Positions 41,569 to 59,864 of a stretch of 64,000 bases of DNA are shown in pieces. How positions within the stretch are numbered: position 1 is the first letter of the stretch; every line of letters begins with the position of its first letter. The DNA comes from Isotricha intestinalis (taxonomy: Eukaryota; Ciliophora; Litostomatea; Vestibuliferida; Isotrichidae): positions 62,001 to 126,000 of the forward strand of contig JAJJLU010003461.1 of the NCBI GenBank assembly GCA_023807065.1, given 5' to 3'. The notes below the pieces were generated by a model. That model saw nothing but the letters and a program-made list of their open reading frames with translations. It did no database searches and was not told the DNA's origin. The position numbers were made by a program, and so were the translations under genes.

Positions 41569-44034
41569 TTACAAAATATCATTAAATTGATTAACATCAA
41601 CAGGATTTATATCAGTACCTCTTTTAGGTTTAACTTCTTTTAATAATTCATTAAATTGTATTTCTCTTTCTTCATCATTTATCATTTGTTCTTCATCATT
41701 AAAATTATTTTCATCTTTTTTCATATTAATATTTTTTTTCATATTTTTAATGAATTCATCATCTCTTTCTTTTATTAAATCTTCATCTAACACATTATTA
41801 TTATTTTCTTCATTATAATTTTCCTCATTATTAATTACCTTATTATTATTTTTATTATAATCATCATCATTAAATTTCTTATCTTCAATTTCTTCATTTT
41901 CTAAATATTCATTTTCTGTTTCTTTATTTATATCAATAGGTTCATTATAATTTAATTCTTTTCTTTCTTCATCATCTGCAATTGGTTCATCTAAAGGTTC
42001 TTTTTCTTCTTCTTTTTGATTTTCTTTTTCTTTTTCATTATTTGTTAATAAATGTGAAAAATCATTGTTATTTATATTATTTGTATTTAAAGTTTGTTTT
42101 CCAAAATCTAAATTTGGTTTTCTTGAAAAATTTGATTTTGATTCAATTAATTCATCTTCTTTATTTTCATCTTTTTTTTCTTTTTTATTTAAAATATTTT
42201 CTATTTTTTTTTCTGATTTAATTTCTTTTTTTTTTTCAGGTGAAATATTTAATTCTTCATTAATTAAATTAGTTTCTTTGATTAATTTTTCTTTTTCTTT
42301 TTCTTTATTAATCAAAGCTTCAATAATTTCTGAATTATGATTATTTAACTTATTTTTTTCTTCTTCTTCATATTGCATTTTTTGAATTGGCTCATATAAT
42401 TCTTTAATTTTATTTAATAATTTTTCATTTCTAACAGTTTCCATTCTCATTTCTCTTAATAATTTTAGTTTTTCTTTTTCTTTTTCAAAAACAGTTTTTT
42501 CTTTTAAAGCAATTTCTTTTTCATATTGTTTTTTATGAATAGTAAAAGCAGCTTCAATTATATTTAAATTTTTTTCTAATATTTTTTGTTTATTTATTTT
42601 ATCTAAGGAAGATTTGTTTATATCAGATATATCTTTAAACTCTTTTATATCATACATTTCTTTTCCCATTTCTTCTAATTTTATTTTAAACTCTTTTAAT
42701 TCTTTTAATTTTGCTTCATTATCTCTTTTTCTTTGTTCGTTTTTTTCTCTTTGGTCACATAATTTTTCATAATTATTTCTTAAAGTATTATAATCTGTAT
42801 CTACTCTAGAAACTTTTATTTTTCTTTTATCAAAATTTTTTATTTCTTTGATTAAAATAATTTCATTCATTTTTTGTTGTTTTTGTAAACTTTTTATTTC
42901 TTTATCATAAAATTGAAGATTCCTTAAAATATCTTTTTTTTTATCTTCTAATTCTTCATTATAATTAGGTTGATTTAATTGTTGAATTTTTTGATCTAAT
43001 TTATCAAATTCAATTTTATATTGATTTATTATTTGATCATTATTTTTCCCTAAATCTACTTTTTCTTCATTTGAATTTTTTTTATTTTTTTTATTTTGAA
43101 TTTTAAAATTTTTTGCCATTATAGAAACAATATTATTTAATTGATTAATTAAATTTAACATTTTATTATTGTCTTTATTGAATTCAATTAAATTGTCATT
43201 ATTTTTTGATACAACCTCAGTTATTTGTGGTTTAATTTCATTATATAATTTTTCTGCTGTATCAAAGTTTGATATATAAGTTCTTTTTTTTGCTGAAATT
43301 CTTAATTTATTATTATCATGATTTTGCTTTTTTATTTTTTCTGATAAAGTAATTTTTTTATTATTTTGAGGATTTATTCTTTCATCTTTTTTTTCTTCTA
43401 TTTCTTCTCTTTTTATTTCATTATTTAATTTATTTTCACTTATTTTATCTTCATTATTTTCTTCCTTATTTATTTCTTCATCATTTAATTTTTCTTCATC
43501 TTTTTTATTATTGATATCTTCATTAAATTCTTCATAATTTCCTTCATAACTATTTTCTTTATTATTTTCTTCATTTTTATTTAAATCATTATTATTAAAG
43601 TGAAAATCATCACTTTCATATAATAAATTATTCTTAAAATCTTTTGGTTTTACTTCAATTTCTTTATCTACTTTTTTAACTTCATTTTCTTTTTTATAAT
43701 CATTTGCATAAATATCTTTATTATTATCTTCTTCTTCTATTTCTTCATATTTTAAATAATTGTCAGATTCTTTTTGATTATCTTCATTAATATTTTCATG
43801 TTCAAATTTATTATCTTCTATATCAACATTTTTTTTAATATCCTCAATATCTTCATTTGATATTAAATCATCTATATTTTCTTCTTTTTTATTTTTATCA
43901 TCTTTTTTAATATAATCTATATCTTCATAATTATATAATTTTTCTCCTTCATTTATATCACTTATTTTACCATTTTTTAATGACTTTTTTTCATTATCTT
44001 CTAAATCAAAAATATCATCCCCATATTCAGTCAT
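41569..44034 (-). CDS. Large acidic coiled-coil protein, 821 aa
   Basis: The first 240 residues and a region near 640-790 are very rich in Asp, Glu, Asn and Lys. The centre, about 245-610, is a helical coiled coil that includes NFDTAEKLYNEIKPQITEVV, then QLNNIVSIMAKNFKIQ, RREKNEQRKRDNEAKL-type segments and LLREMRMETVRNEKLLNKIK. The C-terminus is less charged (LLKEVKPKRGTDINPVDVNQ). No membrane span, zinc finger or enzyme motif is present. Long coiled coils of this kind in ciliates are often axonemal or basal-body parts, but nothing here proves that. It is convergent with the C1q-like gene, with 81 bases between stops. Confidence 0.65.
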   Translation of the reverse strand: MTEYGDDIFDLEDNEKKSLKNGKISDINEGEKLYNYEDIDYIKKDDKNKKEENIDDLISNEDIEDIKKNVDIEDNKFEHENINEDNQKESDNYLKYEEIEEEDNNKDIYANDYKKENEVKKVDKEIEVKPKDFKNNLLYESDDFHFNNNDLNKNEENNKENSYEGNYEEFNEDINNKKDEEKLNDEEINKEENNEDKISENKLNNEIKREEIEEKKDERINPQNNKKITLSEKIKKQNHDNNKLRISAKKRTYISNFDTAEKLYNEIKPQITEVVSKNNDNLIEFNKDNNKMLNLINQLNNIVSIMAKNFKIQNKKNKKNSNEEKVDLGKNNDQIINQYKIEFDKLDQKIQQLNQPNYNEELEDKKKDILRNLQFYDKEIKSLQKQQKMNEIILIKEIKNFDKRKIKVSRVDTDYNTLRNNYEKLCDQREKNEQRKRDNEAKLKELKEFKIKLEEMGKEMYDIKEFKDISDINKSSLDKINKQKILEKNLNIIEAAFTIHKKQYEKEIALKEKTVFEKEKEKLKLLREMRMETVRNEKLLNKIKELYEPIQKMQYEEEEKNKLNNHNSEIIEALINKEKEKEKLIKETNLINEELNISPEKKKEIKSEKKIENILNKKEKKDENKEDELIESKSNFSRKPNLDFGKQTLNTNNINNNDFSHLLTNNEKEKENQKEEEKEPLDEPIADDEERKELNYNEPIDINKETENEYLENEEIEDKKFNDDDYNKNNNKVINNEENYNEENNNNVLDEDLIKERDDEFIKNMKKNINMKKDENNFNDEEQMINDEEREIQFNELLKEVKPKRGTDINPVDVNQFNDIL

Positions 44035-44822
44035 TTAAGTTATTATTTATTTTTTATTAAATTTTTGGCTAAATGAATTTATCTATTATCAAAAAGAATT
44101 AAACTAATATTAAGAAATTACTTTTATATTTTATTTATGAAAAGTTTTTATATGATTTTTAAAGGATTTATTAATATTGAAAATTATATTTATATTATTT
44201 TTAAATTTTTAGAATAGACACTCAATTATAATTTTACACAATGCCTACATTCCCTATAATATTTGCATTAAAGGTTAGTTTTAACAATAAATGATTTTAA
44301 AAAATCTATAAATACAATTTTAAATATATAATCTATATCATTTAACAATGAATGTAAATAATAATAATAAACTTTATCAAAAAATAAAAAAAAGAAAAAC
44401 AACAAATTCAAATAATTATAATTAGAAAAAAATTAATATATTAAAAATTTAATGATAATTAAAATATAGCAAAAGATAAATATTAAAAATGTTTACAAAT
44501 AAAGATAAAGAATTATCACCTTTTCAAGATAAAATAAGTAAAACAAATTAATAAAATTTTAATAAAAAAAAATAAATAAATATAATTAGCAAAAAAAAAG
44601 AAAAAAGAGGAATTGTCTTCAATATATTGGTAATCAAAAAAATAAAAAAAAATTAACAAAAATTATAATATATTTTCAAACTTTGTTTCAACATATAAAT
44701 AAATAATATTAATTAATTGTAATTCTAATATATTATTATGATTAAATAAATCTTTAAATAAAACAAAAAAAAATATAAAATATATAAGCAATAAAATATC
44801 AATTAAATAAAAATAAAAAAAA
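44035..44822. other. Gap with scattered short open stretches
   Basis: About 790 bases lie between divergent starts. A short ATG frame near 44241 reads MPTFPIIFALK, with a possible GTTAGT donor directly after it, but I could not find a matching downstream exon. A 20-codon frame near 44489 reads MFTNKDKELSPFQDKISKTN. Either could be a gene remnant; neither is supported as a gene. Confidence 0.3.
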
Positions 44823-47228
44823 ATGAATACAAAAAGACGAAAATCTGTAATGTTATCATCAAAAATAGCATTAGAATCTTTAAAGAGTTCAGAAATAAAA
44901 AATGAGAAAGAGAATCAAAAAAAAAATATAAAAAGTAGAAAATCAGTTCAATTAAAAAGACAAATGACAATTCAAGAAGACAATTCAGAAAAAACTTTAA
45001 AAAGAAGAGCATCATTAACATCATCAGTAGAACAAATAAAAGTTTCTCAATTGGCAAAAAGAAGAAGTTCATATTCAGATTTATTTTTATTAAAATTAAA
45101 TTATATTCCAAATGATTTTAGTTTAAGTCAAAAACCAGAAAGTGGATATTCAAATTTATATAAAAATGGAATTAGAGTTTTTGATGAGCTTGATAAAGAA
45201 AATTCAAATAGTTTCAAAAGTTCTTTTACTTTATCAAATAATATTTCTAAAACAAGTTTAGATAAAAAATATATGAGAAGGTCTTCTTTGCAACCTAATT
45301 TTTTTAGGAATCAAAATTTTGATTTTTTAAATTGTGGTGATGATTCTTTAGGTAATAAATATGATAAAAATAATACGGGAAAAAGTACTAGGAATTTATC
45401 AAAAAAGAAAAAACATAAAAAAAAGAAAAAAAATAATTCTTCTTATAGTGAAAGTAACAGTGATTCTTCAAATTCAGATTTTAATAGTTCTGATATTTCT
45501 TCTAATTCTAATTCTGATATTGAAGAAAAAGCAAGAAAAAAATTAGGGTTGTTTGAAAAAGAAAGAGAATTGAAAAAGAATAATTCAGATAAAATTGAAG
45601 GAAAATCTTTAAGAAATAGTTTTCAAGAACTTAATAATAATAATAATGAAGTATTTAGTCATAGAAAAAATAGAAAGAATAAAACAGTAAGATTAAATGC
45701 ATGTGAAGAAAGAATTAAATATTTATTAGGAAATGGAAGTATTATAAAAGATCATGTAAATAATCAGATTATTAAAGAAGTTGAAGAAGAATATGAAGAT
45801 GGAAGATTAAGTAATAATATTTTAAGTAATTCTTTAAAAAATACTAAAGGTAATTTTTGGAAAAGAGATTTATTAAAAGAACAATTAGATAAAATTAATG
45901 AAATGGAAGATGAAATTAAAAAACTTATTTTAAAAAAAAATCATTCTTTTAATAATATTAAAAATAAAAATGTTGAAGAAATGATTTTGGATAAAAAAGA
46001 TTTTTATAAATTTTTTCATAGAAGTAAATCTCTTGGAAATATTTTAATTAAAAATAAAAGATATAATATGAATAATATAGAAAATATTATAAAGAAAAAT
46101 AAAGAATTGAATTCTAAGATATACAATAAAGATTTAAAAGGTGAAGAATATAAAAAATTAAAACTAGATGGAATTACATATGATGAAACTGCAAATAATA
46201 CTAATGAAAAAGTTAATTCTCCTTCTTCATTATTAAAATTAAATCCAGATGAATTAAATTCTTCTGAAATTAAAAAGAAAAATGGAGAATCTTTTTTTAC
46301 AAAAGGAAAAATCAGTTTTTTAGAAATTGAAAATGATAATAAAAAAAATTATTCTAAAATTTTCAAAAAAAATTATTTGAATAATATAAATAATTCAGAA
46401 AAAAAAAAAGAAGATGATTCTTATAAAATAATTAATGATTTACTTAATAAAATTAAATCAAAAAATACAGAAAACAAAAATATTTTAAATTTATATAAAG
46501 AAGAAAATGAAAAAGAATTAGAACATTTAAAAAAACAAAAAGAAGAAATTAAAGAAAGAAAAATACAATTTAGTAAAGAAAAAAAAGAAAAAGAAAATGA
46601 AAAAATAAAACAATATTCAGAAAAAAGAAATAGAAATAAAAATAAAATTTTAGAAAATGCAAAATTTAATTCAAAAACAATTGCATCAACTTTACCAATA
46701 TATCCAAATTATGAAAATAAAACTAAATTAAATGAGAATAAATTACAATTTTTATCTGAACCAATTTTAACAAGTAAAGAAAAAAATTTAATGTCATTTA
46801 AGCATTCATTAAATGAAACAGAAATATTATCTCCAAAAAAAGAAACAGACTCAAATAATCTAAATGAAGATAATTTAAATAATATAATTGATAATGAAAA
46901 TATTATAAGTAGTAATATTAGTTTAAACATTGATGAATTAAATAATTTAAAATCTATAAATAATAAATCAATTCAAGATAATATTAGAAATAAACCAGTA
47001 AAAGTTAAAAATGAAAGAAAATATTTAAATATGTTAAAAAATGATATGTTAGGTTTAAATCAAAGAAAAAATACTATTAAGAAACCTTGGCCTTTTAATA
47101 TCATTCAACTTAAAAAATGTAGAAAAGATTATATTATGCCAGTTAATGATATGGATGATGTTATTGAAATTAATAACGTATATATGAGTTTAAATGAAAG
47201 CTTAAATGTTTTAAATAAAAAAAATTAA
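44823..47228 (+). CDS. Basic Ser/Lys/Asn-rich protein of unknown function, 801 aa
   Basis: This is an intact long frame starting after an A-run. The N-terminus carries repeated basic-Ser motifs (RRKSV, SRKSV, KRRASL, KRRSS, MRRSS), each a good match to an R-R-x-S type protein kinase A site. A Lys-rich then Ser/Asp/Asn-rich segment follows at about 190-235. A helical Lys/Glu-rich stretch lies near 555-620. There is no membrane span or named domain. The density of basophilic kinase sites in the first 160 residues is the only suggestive feature. Confidence 0.65.
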   Translation: MNTKRRKSVMLSSKIALESLKSSEIKNEKENQKKNIKSRKSVQLKRQMTIQEDNSEKTLKRRASLTSSVEQIKVSQLAKRRSSYSDLFLLKLNYIPNDFSLSQKPESGYSNLYKNGIRVFDELDKENSNSFKSSFTLSNNISKTSLDKKYMRRSSLQPNFFRNQNFDFLNCGDDSLGNKYDKNNTGKSTRNLSKKKKHKKKKKNNSSYSESNSDSSNSDFNSSDISSNSNSDIEEKARKKLGLFEKERELKKNNSDKIEGKSLRNSFQELNNNNNEVFSHRKNRKNKTVRLNACEERIKYLLGNGSIIKDHVNNQIIKEVEEEYEDGRLSNNILSNSLKNTKGNFWKRDLLKEQLDKINEMEDEIKKLILKKNHSFNNIKNKNVEEMILDKKDFYKFFHRSKSLGNILIKNKRYNMNNIENIIKKNKELNSKIYNKDLKGEEYKKLKLDGITYDETANNTNEKVNSPSSLLKLNPDELNSSEIKKKNGESFFTKGKISFLEIENDNKKNYSKIFKKNYLNNINNSEKKKEDDSYKIINDLLNKIKSKNTENKNILNLYKEENEKELEHLKKQKEEIKERKIQFSKEKKEKENEKIKQYSEKRNRNKNKILENAKFNSKTIASTLPIYPNYENKTKLNENKLQFLSEPILTSKEKNLMSFKHSLNETEILSPKKETDSNNLNEDNLNNIIDNENIISSNISLNIDELNNLKSINNKSIQDNIRNKPVKVKNERKYLNMLKNDMLGLNQRKNTIKKPWPFNIIQLKKCRKDYIMPVNDMDDVIEINNVYMSLNESLNVLNKKN

Positions 47229-48033
47229 ATAAATATAATATTATTCTCCTTATTATATATGTGATTTTAATAAAGTTTTTATTATATAAATAAGGATAAG
47301 TTTTAAAATATTAATTTTATCAAAAAAATAGAGTTTTAATAATAATACTCTTTTATTTTTTTATTTTATTTATAAAAAAATTTATTTATTGTTCTTACAT
47401 TTTGAAATTATGTCGAAAATATTTAAAAAAAGTTTTAAATCATAACAAATATAAAGCCAATTCCAAATTAATATTAATGCCAGAATTATTTAGACAATTG
47501 AATTATTGATTTATAAATTTTAAAGCTATAACAACAAAACATAAAATAAAGTTAATATTCCTTAAATATACATACTTGCAGATTTTTTCTTCTTAAAACA
47601 CTTATTCCTTTTAAAAATATAAAAAATCTAAAATTTAATTATTAGAATAAAATCATTATTTCCCATAATTTATTCTTTAGATCCAATAAAAATTATAATA
47701 ATAATTCAATTAACTTCTAAACAAAATTTAAAAGAATTATAAGATAACTATTATGTGTAATAATAAAGAATAAAAATAATTAAATAAACTAAAATTTGAA
47801 TTCACCTAAATTTGCTTTTTTCTCCCCTTCCCTTAAATTTTTTGTTTTTCAAAAATAATTTTTTTATAATGTATTTAGTTTTAATTTAATAAGAACCATA
47901 ATTTATATATTATTATTTTTTAATAATAATTTATTTAATTTAAATTCATTTATTTAATTTATTTTTTTAAATTTGTTTAAATTAATTTAAATTTTTTCTA
48001 TTATATATAAACACTTGTTATTTAAATTATTAA
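47229..48033. other. Gap, little visible
   Basis: About 800 bases lie between two forward genes. An open stretch of about 30 codons near 47650-47740 reads SLFPIIYSLDPIKIIIIIQ, which may be a small relic. No gene, RNA or repeat is supported. Confidence 0.35.
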
Positions 48034-48657
48034 ATGTTAAAAAGTAAACAAAATTCAACAATAATACAACAAAAAGAAGAAGAGAATTACCAAACAAAAA
48101 TATCATACGATGTTAAAATGAATTTAACACAAATAATTTCATTGGAAGAAACATTATATCAAATAAATCCTCAAGATTTAAGTCTAAATAAGTAATTTAA
48201 AATTTTTAATAATTTCAGTACAAATTTAGAAATCTTAAATTATATTCCAAATAATTATTCAGAACTTTATTATGAACCAAACAATCAAAATCAATCCTTC
48301 CAATTTTCTGGAAAAAAGAATTTAAGAAACAAAGATATTTTTGAAGAAGGAGAATTAATTGTTTATAAAGGCATTGATTCAATTTCTCAGTCTACTAATT
48401 TAATAGACTTTACTATTAGTGATGAATTTATGGAAACTTTAAGAAATATTTTTTATTCTTCTGAAAATAGAAATCAAGATAATTCATCTTCTTTCGATAG
48501 TACATATGAAAATTTAAGTGATATAAATTTTAATTTAAATACTGAAAAAAAACCGCTTAAAATTAATAAAAAAAGGAAAAATAGGATTAGAGATAAGATA
48601 AAAAATGAAAAAACAAAATTAGGAAAACTAAAAAAAGTCAAAACAAAAAAAAATTAG
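48034..48657 (+). CDS. Small protein of unknown function, 198 aa, two exons
   Basis: Exon 1 (48034-48191) and exon 2 (48219-48657) join across a 27-nt GT...AG intron (48192-48218, phase 2) into one frame of 199 codons ending at TAG. Without the intron the frame stops immediately, because the intron begins AAG-TAA in frame. The protein is acidic and polar in its first 140 residues, with EEGELIVYKGIDSISQ in the middle. It ends in a strongly basic tail (KINKKRKNRIRDKIKNEKTK), which resembles a nuclear or nucleic-acid-binding tail. I recognise no family. Confidence 0.6.
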
Positions 48658-48995
48658 TATTATGTACATTAAAAAAGTTTTTAATATTAAAAATTTTGTT
48701 TATTTAAATGGAATATATATTTGAAATTTTATTATGAATTATTAGATATTTAAACTCAAAAAATAAAAAATAAACTTATTTAAACTTTTTAATAAATAAT
48801 CTTTGAAAATAAACAATGAGAAAAGAAAATTTTTTAAATATAATAAATAATTTTACTCTATTATTTTCTTTTTTTTAAATTTTCATTTTTCATATTAAAA
48901 TCAATTAAAAACGAAAAATTTTTAATAATTAAATATAATATAATAAATAAACAAAAAAAAATAATAATATAATTTAATAAAAAAAACCAAAAAAA
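48658..48995. other. Gap, no feature seen
   Basis: About 340 very A+T-rich bases lie upstream of the RCC1 gene. No coding relic is supported. Confidence 0.5.
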
Positions 48996-56810
<7,815 letters not shown>

Positions 56811-57917
56811 TTTTTTCATAATTAAAATTTGATTATTTGGGAAATAAATTTAGAATTTTTATAAATAATCATTAAAAATTATTTATTTCTTTTATTTTTT
56901 ACTGTTAAAGTAATAAATCTATTATATATTTTTAAAATTAATTTTTATCTATTAAAAAATTATTTTTATGTGAAAACTCCATTCCATTTTTTCTCCTTAT
57001 TATATTTAAAATTAAATTTCTTTAATTAATTCTTTCTTTTTTAATTATAATATAGTTTTTCATAAAGATTATTTTTTTTATTTTGAATGTTACATTTTAT
57101 TTTTTGATGATATGTTTTTATGAAAATAAGTTTCAATTATTTTTATTTTAACATTCATTTTTTTTTGAAATTCATTATCATCTTTGATATATTTTTGACT
57201 CTTTTGAAGAACATGTATCTTGATTTATATTTTTAATTGTGTTTCCTATAATAGTAAATTATCACTTCCAAAATTTCTTCAATTTCATATGAATTCATTT
57301 TAATTATAGTTTAGAAAGATGAATTAGTAATAAGATATTCATTATAATTTTTAACAAAACAATTGGCGAATTAAATTAAAAATAGACAAATAATTAAATG
57401 AATAAAAATTATGATTAATTAAGAAAAATTATAGCAAAATTTTGTATATTGATTTTTTTTCATCCAAATTATTTTAGTTACATTTTTTCAAATTCAAATA
57501 CAAATTTCCCTTTATACAACATTACATCAATAATCTCTTTTTTATATATTATCCATCTTTTATTACATCTAATTTATATTAAGATAATTCTTCAAATATT
57601 AGTATAATTGAATTTTACTTATTTTATTTTTATAGTATTATAAATACAAAAAAACATTGTTTTACTAAATAAATTTATGATTTATATGGGAATTTCAATT
57701 GTAAAATTAAATAATTTTTTTTATATATTATTATTAATAATTCCTTATTATTATCAGGAATAAAAGTGTTTAATATATTTATATTAGGTGATCAAGCAAA
57801 AGAATAAAGTAATAATAATATATACTTTTAATATTTTGGTTATGTTATTTTTTTAATTTATTAAATTTATAATATTTTCAAATATTTAAACATTTTTTCA
57901 AATACTTTTATTAAAAA
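56811..57917. other. Long gap with fragments of decayed coding sequence
   Basis: About 1.1 kb lies between two forward genes. On the minus strand near 57110-57310, short coding-like pieces (GNTIKNINQDTCSSK, then after a frameshift DDNEFQKKMNVKIKIIETYF) suggest a relic. On the forward strand near 57767-57812, the stretch VFNIFILGDQAKE then TAA faintly resembles the start of a Rab P-loop (ILGDQAxGKS), but it is too damaged to call. No intact gene is supported. Confidence 0.35.
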
Positions 57918-59558
57918 ATGTCCATAAATTCAAATTATTTAATATGTAAAAATTGTTTTATGACACCAAAGATTGATTTTCAACTAAATAAGCAAAAAAT
58001 ATATTTTAATTGTTCATGTGGAAAAAAAGAGTCATCGTCATCTATAGAAAAATTTTTAGAAAATATTGATTTAAATAGTTTAAAATGTTCAAATTGTTTA
58101 AGAAATTACATTTCATTTCAATTTTATTTTTGTTCAGTTTGTAAAACAATAAAATGTAATAAATGTATAAAAAAATGCAATAAAAATAATCATAATTTTG
58201 GTGAAATTGAAAAAATCAATTTTAAATGTTTTTCTCATTTTAATAATAAAGCAAAATTTTATTGTTTTCATTGTAAAGAAAATTATTGTGAAAAATGTTT
58301 ACATAAACATAAATTTCATAAAAATATAGATTTTTCCAAAATTATAATTACAAATAATGAAAATAAAAATTTGATGGAAAATTATAAAAAGTTGATTAAA
58401 AAATATAATGAAAAAATGAATAAAATCAAAAATAAAAAAGATGATATAATAAATAAATTAAATGAAATGATAAATAATTTAAAAAGTGAATTTGACAAAT
58501 TTTACAGAAAAAATGAAAATATTTGTTTTTTTTTAAATCAAATATATAATTCTAGTAAAAATATAAAATTGGAATTTAATTATCAAAAATATCAAAATTT
58601 AATTCAAATCAATTGTTTTCAAATTGCTATAAATAGAATTGTAAAATCCAGTAATATTGGATCAAGTATTAAGAACCTTATAAATTATATGAATCATAAT
58701 GATATAATTTTATTTTCGGAATTACCGAGTCAAAAACTTTTTATAGAAACAACAAAATTAAAGGAATTTTATCTAAATTTTATGGCTTTAGAAAACGGAA
58801 ATTTTTTAAATTATAATAAAAATAATGTTGTAGAATATAATTCTGATTTAAAAATAATTTCTTCATTTGAGATAAATAATCAAATACATAAAATAATAGA
58901 AATTAAAAAGAATATTCTTGCAATTTTTTCATCAAATGAAAAAATTTATATTTATGAAAAAGAAAATAAAACACAAAAATTTATACAATATGAAATTTAT
59001 AGTTTGAGTTATGGGAAATTAAAAGATTCTTATAAAAATTATATTATGGTTTCAACAAATTCAAATTCATTAATTTATGAAATTTTTAAAGATAAAGAAC
59101 CTCTGAAATATAAAGTAAATATTGATAAAGGAATTTTTATGAATGAAAATTTAATTATATCATTTGATGATTCTGGTCTATTTTTTTTCTATTTTAAAAA
59201 TAATACAAAACAAATATTTTATAGAGAATCTTTTGATAATATTAAATTAAAAAAAATAAATGATTCTAAAATTTTAGTTTACGATTTGCGAAGAATGTAT
59301 CTAATTAATATTCAAACTAAACAAAATGAAATTGTTTTAACTCATTTGGGATATGATTTTGATAAATTATTTATTGCTAATGAACAAGATATTATAATAA
59401 TGAAATATAACTATAAAATTAAAATTATTAATTCTAATACTTTTGAAATAAAACAAAAAATCAATAAATGCAATGATTTTTTTTTTGATGGAAAAAATTT
59501 GATTATTGATTTTGGTAAACGTATTTTTGAATATATTGGAGATAATGAAAATTCATAA
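57918..59558 (+). CDS. B-box zinc-finger protein with coiled coil and possible beta-propeller, 546 aa
   Basis: The first 140 residues carry three cysteine-rich units in the same order as the protein encoded at 4770: CKNC...CSCGKK, then LKCSNC...FCSVCKTIKCNKC, then a B-box 2 pattern from FKCFSHFNNK through YCFHCKENYCEKCLHKHKFH. A coiled coil follows at about 145-205, the usual B-box/coiled-coil order of TRIM-like proteins, but no RING finger is present. The C-terminal 300 residues alternate strands and turns (NILAIFSSNEKIYIYEKENK, KILVYDLRRMYLINIQTKQN), suggesting a WD40- or NHL-like propeller without clear signature repeats. It is probably a scaffold or binding protein. I infer shared ancestry of the front end with the B-box/MORN protein. 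Confidence 0.75.
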   Translation: MSINSNYLICKNCFMTPKIDFQLNKQKIYFNCSCGKKESSSSIEKFLENIDLNSLKCSNCLRNYISFQFYFCSVCKTIKCNKCIKKCNKNNHNFGEIEKINFKCFSHFNNKAKFYCFHCKENYCEKCLHKHKFHKNIDFSKIIITNNENKNLMENYKKLIKKYNEKMNKIKNKKDDIINKLNEMINNLKSEFDKFYRKNENICFFLNQIYNSSKNIKLEFNYQKYQNLIQINCFQIAINRIVKSSNIGSSIKNLINYMNHNDIILFSELPSQKLFIETTKLKEFYLNFMALENGNFLNYNKNNVVEYNSDLKIISSFEINNQIHKIIEIKKNILAIFSSNEKIYIYEKENKTQKFIQYEIYSLSYGKLKDSYKNYIMVSTNSNSLIYEIFKDKEPLKYKVNIDKGIFMNENLIISFDDSGLFFFYFKNNTKQIFYRESFDNIKLKKINDSKILVYDLRRMYLINIQTKQNEIVLTHLGYDFDKLFIANEQDIIIMKYNYKIKIINSNTFEIKQKINKCNDFFFDGKNLIIDFGKRIFEYIGDNENS

Positions 59559-59864
59559 AATTTATTATTGTCTTTTTAATGAATTCTAAAGTTTAGAACT
59601 TAAGATATTTAAATACCATATGTTATTAATAGATTTATTATTTCTTAACTCTTTCTTTTAAATTTATCTTTTATTATTCAATAATCTAAAATATCAAATC
59701 TTTTCTTTTTCATCATAATGTAAATTATTTAGGTTAGGTATAGTTAAAAGATATAAAAATATAATCTGAAATTTTTAAATTATTTTTTTATTTAAAAATG
59801 ATTTGATTATATTATTTAATATTAATTTAATCTAATTTATTTTTTTATTATATATATTTTATTT
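59559..59864. other. Gap between convergent genes, no feature seen
   Basis: About 300 bases separate the two stop codons. Nothing beyond A+T-rich sequence is seen. Confidence 0.5.

Noticed and set aside
44241..44273. First exon MPTFPIIFALK followed by a GTTAGT donor
   Set aside because: No acceptor within the 25-45 nt range seen for other introns gives a continuing frame.
57767..57812. Possible third Rab P-loop relic (ILGDQAKE then stop)
   Set aside because: Only about a dozen residues match, the GKS of the P-loop is lost, and no other Rab motif follows, so chance cannot be excluded.
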